64,000 nucleotides of DNA from Lachnospira sp900551945 (GCA_048380335.1 DBFCCI010000036.1:66005-130004), one strand, 5' to 3'. Shown: positions 15,167 to 25,283, counted from the stretch's first letter. Numbers and translations are program-made. Notes: a model not told the origin generated them from the sequence alone.

Positions 15167-17026
15167 ATGCCACGTTTTATACAACCAGAGATTATTAGAA
15201 AAAGATTATCCGATGTAAGAGTTATTATGAAGGATAATAATGTTGATGTATATTTTATTATGACAGGAGATTATCACATGTCGGAGTACGCAGGTGATTA
15301 TTTTGCGCAAAGAGAGTATATGTCTGGATTTACCGGGTCTGCGGGAACACTTGTTATTACTGAAAATGAAGTGGCTTTATTTACTGATGGTCGTTACTTT
15401 GGACAGGCTGAAGCTCAAATAAAGGACACAGGAATAGTTCTTATGAAAATGGGAACAGCAGGAACACCTACTCTTAATGAATACTGTATACAAAAGCTTC
15501 CTAATAAGGGTGTTATAGGTTTTGATGGTCGAATTGTACCAGCACTTGATGGAATAGAATTAGAAAAAGAAGCAAAAAGAAAAGGCGGAGAAGTTAATTA
15601 TTCTTTTGACCCAGTTGAAAGTATATGGACTGATAGACCAGAGTTTCCAAGCAGTAAGGCTTATTTGCTTGATGAAAAGTACACAGGACAAGATATAAGC
15701 GAAAAGCTTAAAAGAGTAAGAACTGCTATGAAAGAAGCACAAGCAGACGTACATATTATATCTTCACTGGATGATATTTGTTGGCTTTTTAATATAAGGG
15801 GCAACGATGTTGAATGTAATCCCGTTATAATGGCTTATGCTATGATTACACAAGAAAGTGCATTTATTTTTGCTGATGAAAATAGGTTTGATGAAGCTAC
15901 ATTAAAGGAATTTTCAAAATGTAATATTAAGATAAGACCTTATAATGATATTTATAGTGAATTAGAAATGCTTGATAAGTATACACTTTCTAATGAACAA
16001 CTAGTAAAAAGTGTATTAATTGACCTTAAAAGAATTAATATGAAGTTGTATAGTTGTATTCCAAAAAGTCTTGACAAAATTACAGCACAAAATCCTACAG
16101 TGCTTATGAAAGCTAAGAAGAATATAGTTGAAGTGAATAACCTAAAGTCTGTTCACATAGATGATGGACTTGCTGTTACAAGATTTATTTTCTGGCTTAA
16201 AGACAAAATAAAAAATTACAGCGAAGATGATGAGAGCAATCAAGTTACAGAAGTTACAGCAGCAGCTTATCTTGATAATCTAAGAAGTCAAATTCACGAC
16301 TATATTGAGCTTAGTTTTCCAACTATAAGTGCATACAATGCAAATGCAGCGATGATGCACTACAGTGCAACTTGTGATAATTGTGCTATTCTTAAGCCAG
16401 AAGGTGCGCTTCTTGTTGACTCAGGTGGTCAGTATTATAGAGGAACAACTGATATTACAAGAACGATTGCGTTAGGGAAAACAAGTGCAGAGTTTAAAAA
16501 ACATTTTACACTTACACTTAAAGGAATGTTAAATCTTACAAATGCAAAGTTTTTAAAGGGTTGTACGGGCTTTAATCTTGATATATTAGCTAGACAGCCA
16601 CTTTGGGAAGAAGGCATTGATTATAGGTGTGGTACTGGTCATGGAATAGGCTATCTTCTTAATGTGCATGAGTCACCTAATGGCTTTAGATGGAAGCACA
16701 ATCCGGGGCATAATGATTTGTGTGTAATTGAAGAAGGAATGGTTACATCTAATGAGCCGGGAGTTTATATTGATGGTAAGTATGGCATTAGAATTGAAAA
16801 TGAAATCGTATGCGTTAAAGATTATGAAAATGAATATGGAACATTTTTAAAATTTGATACATTGACATACGTTCCAATTGATTTAGAGCTTATAGATAAG
16901 TCATATTTATCAGATATAGATATTCAAAGACTCAATGATTATCACAAAGCAGTTTATGAGAATTTGAGTCCATTTATGAATGATGATGAGCGTAAAAAGT
17001 TAAAAGAAGCTACAAGAAGCATTTAA
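15167..17026 (+). CDS. pepP: Xaa-Pro aminopeptidase (M24B)
   Basis: A 619-residue M24-family aminopeptidase P of the long form: two creatinase-like N-terminal domains (about 1-310) and a pita-bread catalytic domain. Metal ligands appear in VDSGGQYYRGTTDITRTI (two Asp), GTGHGIGYLLNVHE (His), TSNEPGVY (Glu) and IRIENE (Glu). It cleaves the N-terminal residue before proline, in the cytoplasm. AAAGGAGG precedes the ATG at good spacing. Probably transcribed alone or with the next gene 36 bases downstream. Confidence 0.93.
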   Translation: MPRFIQPEIIRKRLSDVRVIMKDNNVDVYFIMTGDYHMSEYAGDYFAQREYMSGFTGSAGTLVITENEVALFTDGRYFGQAEAQIKDTGIVLMKMGTAGTPTLNEYCIQKLPNKGVIGFDGRIVPALDGIELEKEAKRKGGEVNYSFDPVESIWTDRPEFPSSKAYLLDEKYTGQDISEKLKRVRTAMKEAQADVHIISSLDDICWLFNIRGNDVECNPVIMAYAMITQESAFIFADENRFDEATLKEFSKCNIKIRPYNDIYSELEMLDKYTLSNEQLVKSVLIDLKRINMKLYSCIPKSLDKITAQNPTVLMKAKKNIVEVNNLKSVHIDDGLAVTRFIFWLKDKIKNYSEDDESNQVTEVTAAAYLDNLRSQIHDYIELSFPTISAYNANAAMMHYSATCDNCAILKPEGALLVDSGGQYYRGTTDITRTIALGKTSAEFKKHFTLTLKGMLNLTNAKFLKGCTGFNLDILARQPLWEEGIDYRCGTGHGIGYLLNVHESPNGFRWKHNPGHNDLCVIEEGMVTSNEPGVYIDGKYGIRIENEIVCVKDYENEYGTFLKFDTLTYVPIDLELIDKSYLSDIDIQRLNDYHKAVYENLSPFMNDDERKKLKEATRSI

Positions 17027-17062
17027 GTAAATTTATAATATTATTTAGAAATGAGGATTGTA

Positions 17063-18187
17063 TTGAAAGAATTAAGTAAAAAATTAGGAACGCCTAAAAA
17101 TATAATGTATACATTAGTGGGTATTGTTTTAGCGGTAGTTGTCGTTACATTAATAGTTTTTTTTGTGAACAGAAACAAGATAAATGTATCATCATATATA
17201 AAAGTTGAATATACAGGGGCTAATAATTATGCCGTTGCAAATTGTGTAGTTGATACAGATAAACTCTATAAAGCGATGGTTGGCAATATTCGTGATATGG
17301 AAAAGCTGACAATGTATGAAGAACTTGCAAAATCAGTATCTGCTACAGTAGATAGTAGTAACATTTCCAATGGTCAGACAGTACAAGTAAACGTAAATTA
17401 TGATGATAAAAAAGCGCAAGAAGCAGGAATTGAGTTTAACAATACAACATATGAAGTAAAAGCTTCGGGAATAAGTGCAGGAACTGTTATATCACTATTT
17501 GAAAATGTAGAAGTTGTATTTGCAGGAATGAGTCCAGAAGCTTATGTTAAAGTTACTAACAAGTGGACGGATGACTACTTAAGTACATTGGAATTTACAA
17601 GTGATAAAAATAGTCAAATAGCTATGGGTGATGTTATAAGGATATCGTGTAGCGCAGATACTGAGGAGCTAGGAAGACATGGATATATTGTTTCCCAAGT
17701 TTATATTGATTATACTGTAGATATGCTTAATTCTTATGCGCAGGCAGCAGATATTGATAAAAATGTACTTAATTCTTTATCAGTAGAAGCTATAGATACA
17801 ATTACTAAGCAGGTTGAAGATACGACTTTTAGAATGATGTATAAGGCTTCTAAAGATGCAGCATACCTAAAAGATGTCAATGAAGAAAGTGTATCAGGAA
17901 TACAGCTTGTTAATACATATTTTTTAAAGAGAAAAAATTCTTCAGAGGGAACTGTAGATAATTACATTTATATGATTTATAAAGCAGAAGTAGCAAGCCC
18001 TAACAATAAGATGACAGTATATTTTGCATTTGAGTATAGTCAAGGGTATAAGACAGCAGATGGAGTATTTGATATAATGCACGATAAACCAGAAAATAGA
18101 TATCAATGTAGCAATAATATTAATACTATTTATAGTACAGTTATTGGAAGTAAGGAAGAACTGTATAATGTATTAGCAGTTCAATAA
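17063..18187 (+). CDS. Membrane-anchored protein of unknown function
   Basis: A protein of about 374 residues with a single N-terminal membrane helix (YTLVGIVLAVVVVTLIVFFV) and a long extracytoplasmic region, mostly predicted beta/alpha with no motif I recognise (for example IKVEYTGANNYAVANCVVD). TTG 17063 is preferred because GAGGA lies 5 bases upstream; an ATG at 17051 lacks a site. It ends 13 bases before the PilT-like ATPase, so the two are probably one operon. No function can be assigned; an envelope role is possible. Confidence 0.75.
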   Translation: MKELSKKLGTPKNIMYTLVGIVLAVVVVTLIVFFVNRNKINVSSYIKVEYTGANNYAVANCVVDTDKLYKAMVGNIRDMEKLTMYEELAKSVSATVDSSNISNGQTVQVNVNYDDKKAQEAGIEFNNTTYEVKASGISAGTVISLFENVEVVFAGMSPEAYVKVTNKWTDDYLSTLEFTSDKNSQIAMGDVIRISCSADTEELGRHGYIVSQVYIDYTVDMLNSYAQAADIDKNVLNSLSVEAIDTITKQVEDTTFRMMYKASKDAAYLKDVNEESVSGIQLVNTYFLKRKNSSEGTVDNYIYMIYKAEVASPNNKMTVYFAFEYSQGYKTADGVFDIMHDKPENRYQCSNNINTIYSTVIGSKEELYNVLAVQ

Positions 18188-18200
18188 AGGAGGTGTTTTT

Positions 18201-19058
18201 ATGATGATAATAGATAAAATTCTTGAAACAGCAAGACAAAAGAAAGCAACAGATGTGTATCTTGTTACAGAAAAAGTTCCTAGAGCAAAAGTTAATGGAA
18301 ATATTGTAAGGCTTAATTATCCAAAACTTATGGCAGAAGATATTGATAAAATTGCACTAAATATAATGAATGAGCTGCAAAGAAAAAAGTTGCGTGAATG
18401 TGGAGAAGTTACATTTTCTTATGAAGTTCATGGCAATGGAAGATATCGAGTTAATATTTTTAGACAAGATGAAAATATATCTTGCTCAATAAGATGTGTG
18501 CAAAATAGTCTTGATGATATTGACGTTTCTGAAATGTGTAAAAGTATACTTGATGATAAAGGTGGTTTTGTTATTATTGCTGGTGAGGCAGGAAGTGGCA
18601 AAACTACTACGATGTCTGCTATTGTTGAATATATTAACAAAAATTGTGCTTATAATATTGTAACTCTTGAAAAACCTGTTGAATATGTTTATCAAGAAGA
18701 AAATAGTATGATAGTTCAAAGAATTGTTGGGGAGGATATAGCTTCGTATGACATTGGAATTGACAATTCCTTGAAAATGAATTGTGATGTTATGGTTATA
18801 GGTGAACTTTCTGATAAAAATACTATAAAAGCTACTGTTAAAGCAGCACAGGCGGGAGTTTTAGTTATTACTACGATGAATTGCAGTAGTAAAGATATGG
18901 TAACAGATAGACTTCTAATGGATTTTTCTGCTGATGAAAGCATGGATTTACAAAATACTCTTAAAAAAGTACCTAATAAAGTTATTTTTCAAACTATTGG
19001 ATATGACGAAAATGGTAAGCTAACAATATCAAGTGAATTTGTAAATTCTATTATATAA
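18201..19058 (+). CDS. Orphan PilT-like secretion ATPase
   Basis: A 285-residue PilT/GspE-superfamily ATPase, shorter than true PilT (about 345). The N-terminal domain is about 1-105. Walker A is GEAGSGKTTT (128-137), the Asp-box region LEKPVEYVYQ (156-165), and the Walker-B-like DVMVIGEL (196-203, E202). The His box of PilT (TLHT) is replaced by TMNCSS (225-230), and the Asp-box EDP reads EKP, so hydrolysis may be impaired. No pilin or pilus assembly gene is nearby; the operon partner is the membrane protein upstream. AAGGAGGTG precedes two adjacent ATGs (18201, 18204). Confidence 0.78.
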   Translation: MMIIDKILETARQKKATDVYLVTEKVPRAKVNGNIVRLNYPKLMAEDIDKIALNIMNELQRKKLRECGEVTFSYEVHGNGRYRVNIFRQDENISCSIRCVQNSLDDIDVSEMCKSILDDKGGFVIIAGEAGSGKTTTMSAIVEYINKNCAYNIVTLEKPVEYVYQEENSMIVQRIVGEDIASYDIGIDNSLKMNCDVMVIGELSDKNTIKATVKAAQAGVLVITTMNCSSKDMVTDRLLMDFSADESMDLQNTLKKVPNKVIFQTIGYDENGKLTISSEFVNSII

Positions 19059-19130
19059 AGCTTTTTATTAAGCTTTTGGACTGGCGCATTAATGAAAATT
19101 TTTTCTTATTGCGACAGTCCATTTTTTATT
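19057..19130 (+). terminator. Terminator after the PilT-like gene
   Basis: A short stem AAGCTT/AAGCTT (19058-19076) is followed by a larger hairpin, TGGACTG (19077-19083) with CAGTCCA (19115-19121), and a T run. Confidence 0.75.
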
Positions 19131-19210
19131 CTTTTTAAGAAATATGATAAATGTGGGGGGATTGACGGGGAAAAGTTCGTTTAGATAAAGTATAGAAATT
19201 ATAGTAATGC

Positions 19211-19239
19211 TTGACAAAGGTTTTCTTTAGTAGTAATAT
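19211..19239 (+). promoter_or_regulatory. Sigma-A promoter for comM-dprA-topA
   Basis: Consensus TTGACA (19211-19216), 17-base spacer, TAATAT (19234-19239). Confidence 0.8.
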
Positions 19240-19315
19240 ATTGATTATGATTAAAATACAATTTATTGTAAAACTATAAGTATTTTGCTTTTATTTACGA
19301 AAATAACAAGTTAAA

Positions 19316-19333
19316 CTTTGTGATTTCACAAAG
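19316..19333. promoter_or_regulatory. Perfect palindrome in the comM leader
   Basis: CTTTGTGA-TT-TCACAAAG, an 8-base perfect inverted repeat, about 75 bases downstream of the -10 box. Operator-like or a small RNA hairpin. Confidence 0.55.
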
Positions 19334-19418
19334 ATTTGGTGGAAATAGGATAATAATTGTAGAGAATGTTTCTTATAGTTATACAGTATACAATTATGTG
19401 AGTTATATTAGGAGAGTT

Positions 19419-20963
19419 ATGTTTAGAAGAATAAAAAGTGCTATGATTTATGGGCTTAATGCTCAAGTTGTAGATGTAGAAGTTGATATTGGAAGTGGTT
19501 TACCCCTCTTTGAAATGAGTGGGTATCTGGCAGGAGAAGTTAAGGAAGCTAAAGAAAGAATTAAAGTTGCTATAAGAAATTCTGGCTTTGAATTAAAGCC
19601 TCAAAGAATAGTCGTTAATATTTCTCCGGCAGATATAAGAAAAGATGGAACAGGTTTTGATTTGCCAATAGCAATTGGAATAATGATGGCAAATGGCATT
19701 GTTAAAGAAGAAAGCCTAACAAATAGTCTAATAATAGGCGAATTAAGCCTTGATGGGAGAATAAATGCTATTACAGGCATACTTCCAAGAGTATGTGCAG
19801 CAGTAGAACAAGGAATTGAAGTGTGTTATGTGCCATTAGATAATTTAAAAGAGGCTTCTATGGTGTCGAAAATTAAGGTTATAGGCGTGAAAAGTCTTAA
19901 GGAATTTGTAGATGTTATTAATGGAATTGAGAATATAGTATGTGAAAATATAAATGGAAAAGTTTTTGATATTGAACAACAAGATGATAATGAGCTTGAT
20001 TACTCTGATGTATGTGGACAAGAGTTGGCAAAAAGGGCTACTTTAATTGCTGTCGCAGGTATGCACAATATTTTATATGTAGGAGCACCGGGAAGTGGAA
20101 AAACTATGCTTGCAAAGCGAATACCTACCATTATGCCAGATTTGTCCTATGAAGAAAGTATGGAGCTTACAAAAGTATATAGTGTTGCAGGAAAACTTGA
20201 TAAAAATAAACCACTAATGACAAAAAGACCATTTAGAAGTCCACATCATAATATTTCTAATTCTGCGCTTATAGGCGGTGGAACAATTCCAAAGCCGGGG
20301 GAGATAACGTTGGCAGGAAAAGGTGTATTATTTCTTGATGAAATGACGGAGTTTAATACCTCAGTTATAGAAGCATTACGACAGCCACTTGAAGATAAGG
20401 TTATAACAATTGTAAGAGTAAATGGTGCATTTACATATCCAGCCGACTGTATGCTTACAGGAGCAATTAATCCTTGCAAATGTGGATATTACCCTGATAG
20501 AAATCTTTGCAAATGTACAGAAAATGAAATTCAACGGTATATAGGGAAAATATCACAACCCATGTGGGACCGTTTTGATATATCAGTTCATGTAGAGAAA
20601 ATTGGATTTAATGATATAGTAGGAGATAATAATAAAAAAGAAACAGTATATACATCTAATAATATGAAAGAAATGATAAACAAAGCAAGAGATATACAAA
20701 GGAATAGGTACAAAGAGAAAAAAATTAATTATAATTCAGAAATGAAACCACAAGATATTAAAAGATATTGCATATTAGGAAGTGAAGAAAAACTTATTAT
20801 GCAGAAAGCTTATGAAAAACTTAATCTTACTGGTAGGGGGTATCATAAGATATTAAAAATGGCAAGGACAATTGCTGACCTTGAAGGTAGTGATAATATT
20901 AAGAAAGAACATCTATTTGAAGCAATATCATACAGAAGCTCGGATGGATTGTTTAGAAGGTAG
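19419..20963 (+). CDS. comM: ComM/YifB Mg-chelatase-like AAA+ ATPase
   Basis: A 514-residue YifB/ComM protein: N-terminal Lon-protease-like fold domain (IYGLNAQVVDVEVDIGSGLP...), the AAA+ Mg-chelatase domain with Walker A GAPGSGKTM and FRSPHHNIS, Walker B LFLDEM, and a Cys-rich insertion (INPCKCGYYPDRNLCKC). ComM is a hexameric helicase that promotes branch migration during natural transformation. It is followed 3 bases later by dprA, another transformation protein. ATG 19419 has AGGAG 4 bases upstream; longer in-frame starts do not. Confidence 0.93.
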   Translation: MFRRIKSAMIYGLNAQVVDVEVDIGSGLPLFEMSGYLAGEVKEAKERIKVAIRNSGFELKPQRIVVNISPADIRKDGTGFDLPIAIGIMMANGIVKEESLTNSLIIGELSLDGRINAITGILPRVCAAVEQGIEVCYVPLDNLKEASMVSKIKVIGVKSLKEFVDVINGIENIVCENINGKVFDIEQQDDNELDYSDVCGQELAKRATLIAVAGMHNILYVGAPGSGKTMLAKRIPTIMPDLSYEESMELTKVYSVAGKLDKNKPLMTKRPFRSPHHNISNSALIGGGTIPKPGEITLAGKGVLFLDEMTEFNTSVIEALRQPLEDKVITIVRVNGAFTYPADCMLTGAINPCKCGYYPDRNLCKCTENEIQRYIGKISQPMWDRFDISVHVEKIGFNDIVGDNNKKETVYTSNNMKEMINKARDIQRNRYKEKKINYNSEMKPQDIKRYCILGSEEKLIMQKAYEKLNLTGRGYHKILKMARTIADLEGSDNIKKEHLFEAISYRSSDGLFRR

Positions 20964-20966
20964 TGT

Positions 20967-22154
20967 ATGAGTAATAGTGAACAAGGATACTATTGGTATT
21001 GGATATGTAATATAACAGGTGTTGGGATTTTAAAGATAAGAAAATTATTGAATATATTTAATACACCTGAAAATGTATATAAATGTAGTGAACAAGTGTT
21101 AAGGCAAACAGGAGTTTTAAAAGAAAAGGATATACAATTAATTATTGAAAGTAAAAAAGACAGTTCTATTTATCAAGAATTTATTAGACTTAAAGATAAA
21201 AATATAAGTTTTATATCATACGAATCTAAAAAATACCCACAAAGATTAAAAAATATATATGATGCGCCAATAGGATTATTTTCAAAGGGAAATTTGATAA
21301 AAAATAATAAACCAAGTATTGCTATTGTAGGTGCAAGAAAATGTACAGAATATGGAAGACAAGTAGCATATAGCTTTGGTAAAAGTTTCGCTAATATGGG
21401 AATACAAGTAGTAAGTGGAATGGCAAATGGAATTGATACTGCGGCGCAAAAAGGTTGTATAGATGGCGGTGGGAGTACATATGCTGTATTGGGGTGTGGC
21501 GTAGATGTATGTTATCCAGCCAATAATATAGAATTATATAACAATATACAAGAAAAAGGTGGAATATTATCAGAGTATCCAGTAGGTGCAGTTCCAATGG
21601 CGTGGCAGTTTCCGGTAAGAAACAGGATAATAAGTGGACTTGCTGATGTAGTAATAATAGTAGAAGCAGGAGAAAAAAGTGGTTCACTTATAACAGCAGA
21701 TTTGGCACTTGAACAAAACAAAGATATTATGGTCGTTCCGGGAAGAATTGGAGATGTGTTAAGCATAGGTTGTAATAGACTTATAAAACAAGGAGCGCAA
21801 ATGATAACACAGCCAGAAGATGTACTTGATAATTATTTAATTAAAAATTTACAAAATAAAATAATTTCTATGCAAAATGTGCATAAATCACCCGTAAAAC
21901 AAGCAATGTCAGACAATAATAATCACACTTTAAATAATAAAAATGAAAAAAAACAACTTGCAAGCCAAAAAGATATGTTGTATAGTTGTTTCGATTTGTA
22001 TCCCAAGAGCGTTGATACAATTCTAAAGGAAACAAGTCTTGATATTATGAAAGTTAATCAGCTTATAGCAGAGTTGTTGCTTGAGGGAGATATCAAGGAA
22101 GTTTCAAAAAATTGTTATGTAAGAGTAGATGTGGAGGATTTGTTTAATGGCTAA
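20967..22154 (+). CDS. dprA: DNA-processing protein DprA
   Basis: A 395-residue DprA/Smf. A SAM/HhH-like N-terminus (ITGVGILKIRKLL) is followed by the Rossmann domain (AIVGARKCTEYGRQVAYSFG, SGMANGIDTAAQKG, LGCGVDVCYP, GSLITADLA) and a C-terminal winged-helix-like domain (SVDTILKETSLDIMKVNQLIAELLLEG). DprA loads RecA on incoming single-stranded DNA. It begins 3 bases after comM and overlaps topA by 8 bases, so the three genes form a tight operon. Confidence 0.95.
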   Translation: MSNSEQGYYWYWICNITGVGILKIRKLLNIFNTPENVYKCSEQVLRQTGVLKEKDIQLIIESKKDSSIYQEFIRLKDKNISFISYESKKYPQRLKNIYDAPIGLFSKGNLIKNNKPSIAIVGARKCTEYGRQVAYSFGKSFANMGIQVVSGMANGIDTAAQKGCIDGGGSTYAVLGCGVDVCYPANNIELYNNIQEKGGILSEYPVGAVPMAWQFPVRNRIISGLADVVIIVEAGEKSGSLITADLALEQNKDIMVVPGRIGDVLSIGCNRLIKQGAQMITQPEDVLDNYLIKNLQNKIISMQNVHKSPVKQAMSDNNNHTLNNKNEKKQLASQKDMLYSCFDLYPKSVDTILKETSLDIMKVNQLIAELLLEGDIKEVSKNCYVRVDVEDLFNG

Positions 22155-24210
22155 GTATCTTGTTATTGTTGAATCGCCTGCCAAGGTTAAAACAATTAAA
22201 AAGTTTTTGGGAAGTAATTATGAGGTTATGGCTTCACAGGGACACATTAGAGATTTGCCAAAGAGCCAGATGGGTGTTGATATAGAGCATGATTTTGAAC
22301 CGAAGTATATTACTATAAGGGGAAAAGGAGATATATTGGCAGCATTAAGAAAGGAAGTTAAAAAGGCAGATAAAGTATATCTTGCAACTGACCCTGATAG
22401 AGAGGGAGAAGCAATTTCATGGCACCTTGCAAAGGCATTAAAATTAGAAGATAAAGATGTATATAGAATTACATTTAATGAAATTACTAAAAATGCAGTT
22501 AAAGAATCAATTAAGCACCCAAGAAAGCTTGATATGAACCTTGTTGATGCACAACAGTCAAGACGAGTGCTTGATAGAATGGTAGGTTATAGTATAAGTC
22601 CTATTTTATGGGCTAAGATAAAAAGAGGACTTAGTGCAGGGAGAGTTCAATCGGTTGCATTAAGACTTATATGTGATAGAGAAGAAGAAATTAATTCATT
22701 TATACAGGAAGAATACTGGTCAATAGAAGCACAATTTGCAGTTAAGGGAGAGAGAAAGCCACTAACAGCAAAGTTTTATGGTGACAAAAATGGTAAGATA
22801 GATATTCACAATAAAAAAGAAGCTGATACAATTATTGAAGAAGTAAAGAAAAGCGAATATAACGTTGAAAGTATTAAGGTTGGAGAAAAGACTAAAAAAG
22901 TTCCACTTCCATTTACAACAAGTACATTACAGCAAGAGGCAGCAAAGCAGTTGAACTTTCCAACTCAAAAGACTATGCGTCTTGCACAGCAGTTATATGA
23001 AGGTATTGATATTGCAGGGCATGGAACAATTGGTATAATTACATATCTTAGAACAGACTCAACTAGAGTTGCAAAAGAAGCTCAGCTTGCGGCAGCAGAT
23101 TATATAAAAGAAGTTTATGGTGAGGAGTATGTTAGTGAACATCACAAGTCAAAGGCAAAAGATGATAAGAAAATACAAGATGCACATGAGGCAATAAGAC
23201 CAACAGATATAACATTGACACCATCTTCTATTAAGGAGTCACTTCCTAGAGATATGTTTAGATTATATCAGCTTGTATGGAAAAGATTTGTGGCAAGTCA
23301 GATGAGTAGTGCTGTATATGAAACAACTTCTGTTAAGATAGGTGCTGGTAAGTATAGATTTAATGTAAATGCTTCAAAACTTAAATTTGATGGTTTTATG
23401 TCAGTATATAAAGATGATACAGAAAAAGAAGTGACAAATACATTGGCAAAAGGCATTGATGAAAGTTCGGTATTAAGTCTTAAGGATATAAATGGTATGC
23501 AGCACTTTACACAGCCACCAGCTCATTATACAGAGGCTTCTCTTGTTAAGACGTTAGAAGAATTAGGCATTGGTAGACCAAGTACTTATGCTCCAACAAT
23601 AACGACAATTATTGCAAGACATTATGTTGTAAAAGAAAATAAAAATCTCTATGTATCAGAATTAGGAGAGGCAGTTAATAATATGATGAAAAAGGCGTTT
23701 CCTGTTATTGTAGATGTTAATTTTACAGCAAATATGGAATCGTTACTTGATAGTGTGGGTGAGGGAAAAGTAAAATGGAAAGAAGTAATAAGAAACTTTT
23801 ATCCCGACTTAGAAGCTTCTGTAAAAGCAGCAGAAAAAGACCTTGAAAGTGTTAAGATAGAAGACGAAGTTACTGATGTTGTTTGTGAAAATTGTGGTAG
23901 AAACATGGTAATAAAATATGGACCACATGGAAAGTTTTTAGGTTGTCCAGGCTTTCCAGAATGTAGAAATACTAAGCCATATCTTGAAAAAATAGGAGTA
24001 CCTTGTCCTAAGTGTGGTAAAGATGTTGTGCTTAAGAAAACTAAAAAAGGTAGAAGATATTTTGGTTGTGAAAATAATCCAGAATGTGATTTTATGAGTT
24101 GGCAAAAACCATCTTCAAAGAAATGCCCTGAATGTGGCGGCTATATGGTTGAAAAGGGAAATAAACTTGTATGTGCTAATGAAAATTGTGGTCATATTGA
24201 AGTGATTTAA
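22147..24210 (+). CDS. topA: DNA topoisomerase I
   Basis: A 687-residue type IA topoisomerase. The Toprim domain (LVIVESPAKVKTIKKFLG, ATDPDREGEAISWHL) and catalytic-Tyr motif GIITYLRTDSTRV are intact. The C-terminus carries three Cys4 zinc ribbons (from CENCGRNM, CPKCGKDV and CPECGGYM). It relaxes negative supercoils. The ATG at 22147 lies inside the dprA end (8-base overlap), with GGAGG 10 bases before; an in-frame GTG at 22129 is unlikely. Confidence 0.97.
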   Translation: MAKYLVIVESPAKVKTIKKFLGSNYEVMASQGHIRDLPKSQMGVDIEHDFEPKYITIRGKGDILAALRKEVKKADKVYLATDPDREGEAISWHLAKALKLEDKDVYRITFNEITKNAVKESIKHPRKLDMNLVDAQQSRRVLDRMVGYSISPILWAKIKRGLSAGRVQSVALRLICDREEEINSFIQEEYWSIEAQFAVKGERKPLTAKFYGDKNGKIDIHNKKEADTIIEEVKKSEYNVESIKVGEKTKKVPLPFTTSTLQQEAAKQLNFPTQKTMRLAQQLYEGIDIAGHGTIGIITYLRTDSTRVAKEAQLAAADYIKEVYGEEYVSEHHKSKAKDDKKIQDAHEAIRPTDITLTPSSIKESLPRDMFRLYQLVWKRFVASQMSSAVYETTSVKIGAGKYRFNVNASKLKFDGFMSVYKDDTEKEVTNTLAKGIDESSVLSLKDINGMQHFTQPPAHYTEASLVKTLEELGIGRPSTYAPTITTIIARHYVVKENKNLYVSELGEAVNNMMKKAFPVIVDVNFTANMESLLDSVGEGKVKWKEVIRNFYPDLEASVKAAEKDLESVKIEDEVTDVVCENCGRNMVIKYGPHGKFLGCPGFPECRNTKPYLEKIGVPCPKCGKDVVLKKTKKGRRYFGCENNPECDFMSWQKPSSKKCPECGGYMVEKGNKLVCANENCGHIEVI

Positions 24211-24296
24211 AAAGAAGACAAAAACTAGGAATAGACAGTTAATTATTGTGTGATAATATTATTTATTAGAAATTGTTTTAAAATTAGTAACAAATG

Positions 24297-24325
24297 TTGA
24301 AAAAACTTTTGAAGTGTGTTAAAAT
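24297..24325 (+). promoter_or_regulatory. Promoter of codY
   Basis: TTGAAA (24297-24302), 17-base spacer, TAAAAT (24320-24325). The leader to the ATG is about 160 bases. Confidence 0.65.
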
Positions 24326-24492
24326 TTCTAAAATGGTTTATGTGTTGTGTTTAATAATATATTCTTTGAGTTAAATTTTAGAAATGAAAAACTATGTGGG
24401 TTGTTTGATACTGTGCTTATGGGGTGTAATTTATGCAGTATTAATACAATTTACATTCTGATGATTTAAGCGCAAATGCTATAAGGAGGTAC

Positions 24493-25269
24493 ATGATGAG
24501 CGTACAGTTACTTGATAAAACAAGAAAAATTAATAAATTATTACACAATAATAATTCACACAGAGTAGAGTTTAATGATATTTGTAATGTATTAAGCTCA
24601 ATACTGGAATCGAATATTTTGGTAATAAGTAAAAAGGGGAAAGTGTTAGGAACAGGATATTATAATGACACAGAAGTTATCAATGAACTTATTTATGACA
24701 AGGTTGGAGGGTTTGTTGATAAAATGCTCAATGAAAGATTGTTAAGTGTTCTTTCAACTAAGGAGAATGTCAATCTTTCAACATTAGGTTTTAATCCAGA
24801 TATGGTTAAAAAGTTTCAAGCATTGTTAGCACCTATTGAAATTGGTGGAGAAAGACTTGGAACATTGTTTATGTATAAACAAGACGACAGTTATGAAATA
24901 GATGATATAATTCTTTGTGAATATGGAACAACAGTTGTAGGACTTGAGATGATGCGTTCAGTTAATGAAGAGAATGCTGAAGAAGTAAGAAAGCAACAGA
25001 TAGTTAAGTCAGCTATAAGTACATTATCTGCTTCTGAGTTAGAAGCAATTAAGCATATATTTGAAGTGCTTGATGGTGATGAAGGAATACTTGTTGCAAG
25101 TAAGATTGCTGACAGAGTAGGAATTACAAGGTCTGTTATTGTAAACGCATTAAGAAAGTTTGAAAGTGCTGGAGTTATAGAATCACGTTCATCAGGTATG
25201 AAAGGAACATATATTAAAGTTATTAATGATGTTGTATTTGATGAATTAAAGAAGCTTGAAGATAAGTAA
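24493..25269 (+). CDS. codY: GTP-sensing global regulator CodY
   Basis: A 258-residue CodY. The GAF-like ligand domain starts LLDKTRKINKLLHNN, followed by a linker helix and the winged helix ASKIADRVGITRSVIVNALRKFESAGVIESR, the family's DNA-recognition signature. CodY senses branched-chain amino acids and GTP and represses nutritional, motility and competence genes. Here it lies directly upstream of flgB, as in Bacillus, although xerC, clpQ and clpY are missing between topA and codY. AAGGAGG precedes two consecutive ATGs (24493 and 24496). Confidence 0.97.
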   Translation: MMSVQLLDKTRKINKLLHNNNSHRVEFNDICNVLSSILESNILVISKKGKVLGTGYYNDTEVINELIYDKVGGFVDKMLNERLLSVLSTKENVNLSTLGFNPDMVKKFQALLAPIEIGGERLGTLFMYKQDDSYEIDDIILCEYGTTVVGLEMMRSVNEENAEEVRKQQIVKSAISTLSASELEAIKHIFEVLDGDEGILVASKIADRVGITRSVIVNALRKFESAGVIESRSSGMKGTYIKVINDVVFDELKKLEDK

Positions 25270-25283
25270 TTAATGTGTGATTG

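Larger units (their letters stand above)
19132..19418. other. Gap and long leader before comM
   Basis: Holds the promoter at 19211-19239 and a palindrome at 19316-19333. The predicted leader is about 170 bases. Otherwise AT-rich with no gene seen. Confidence 0.6.
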
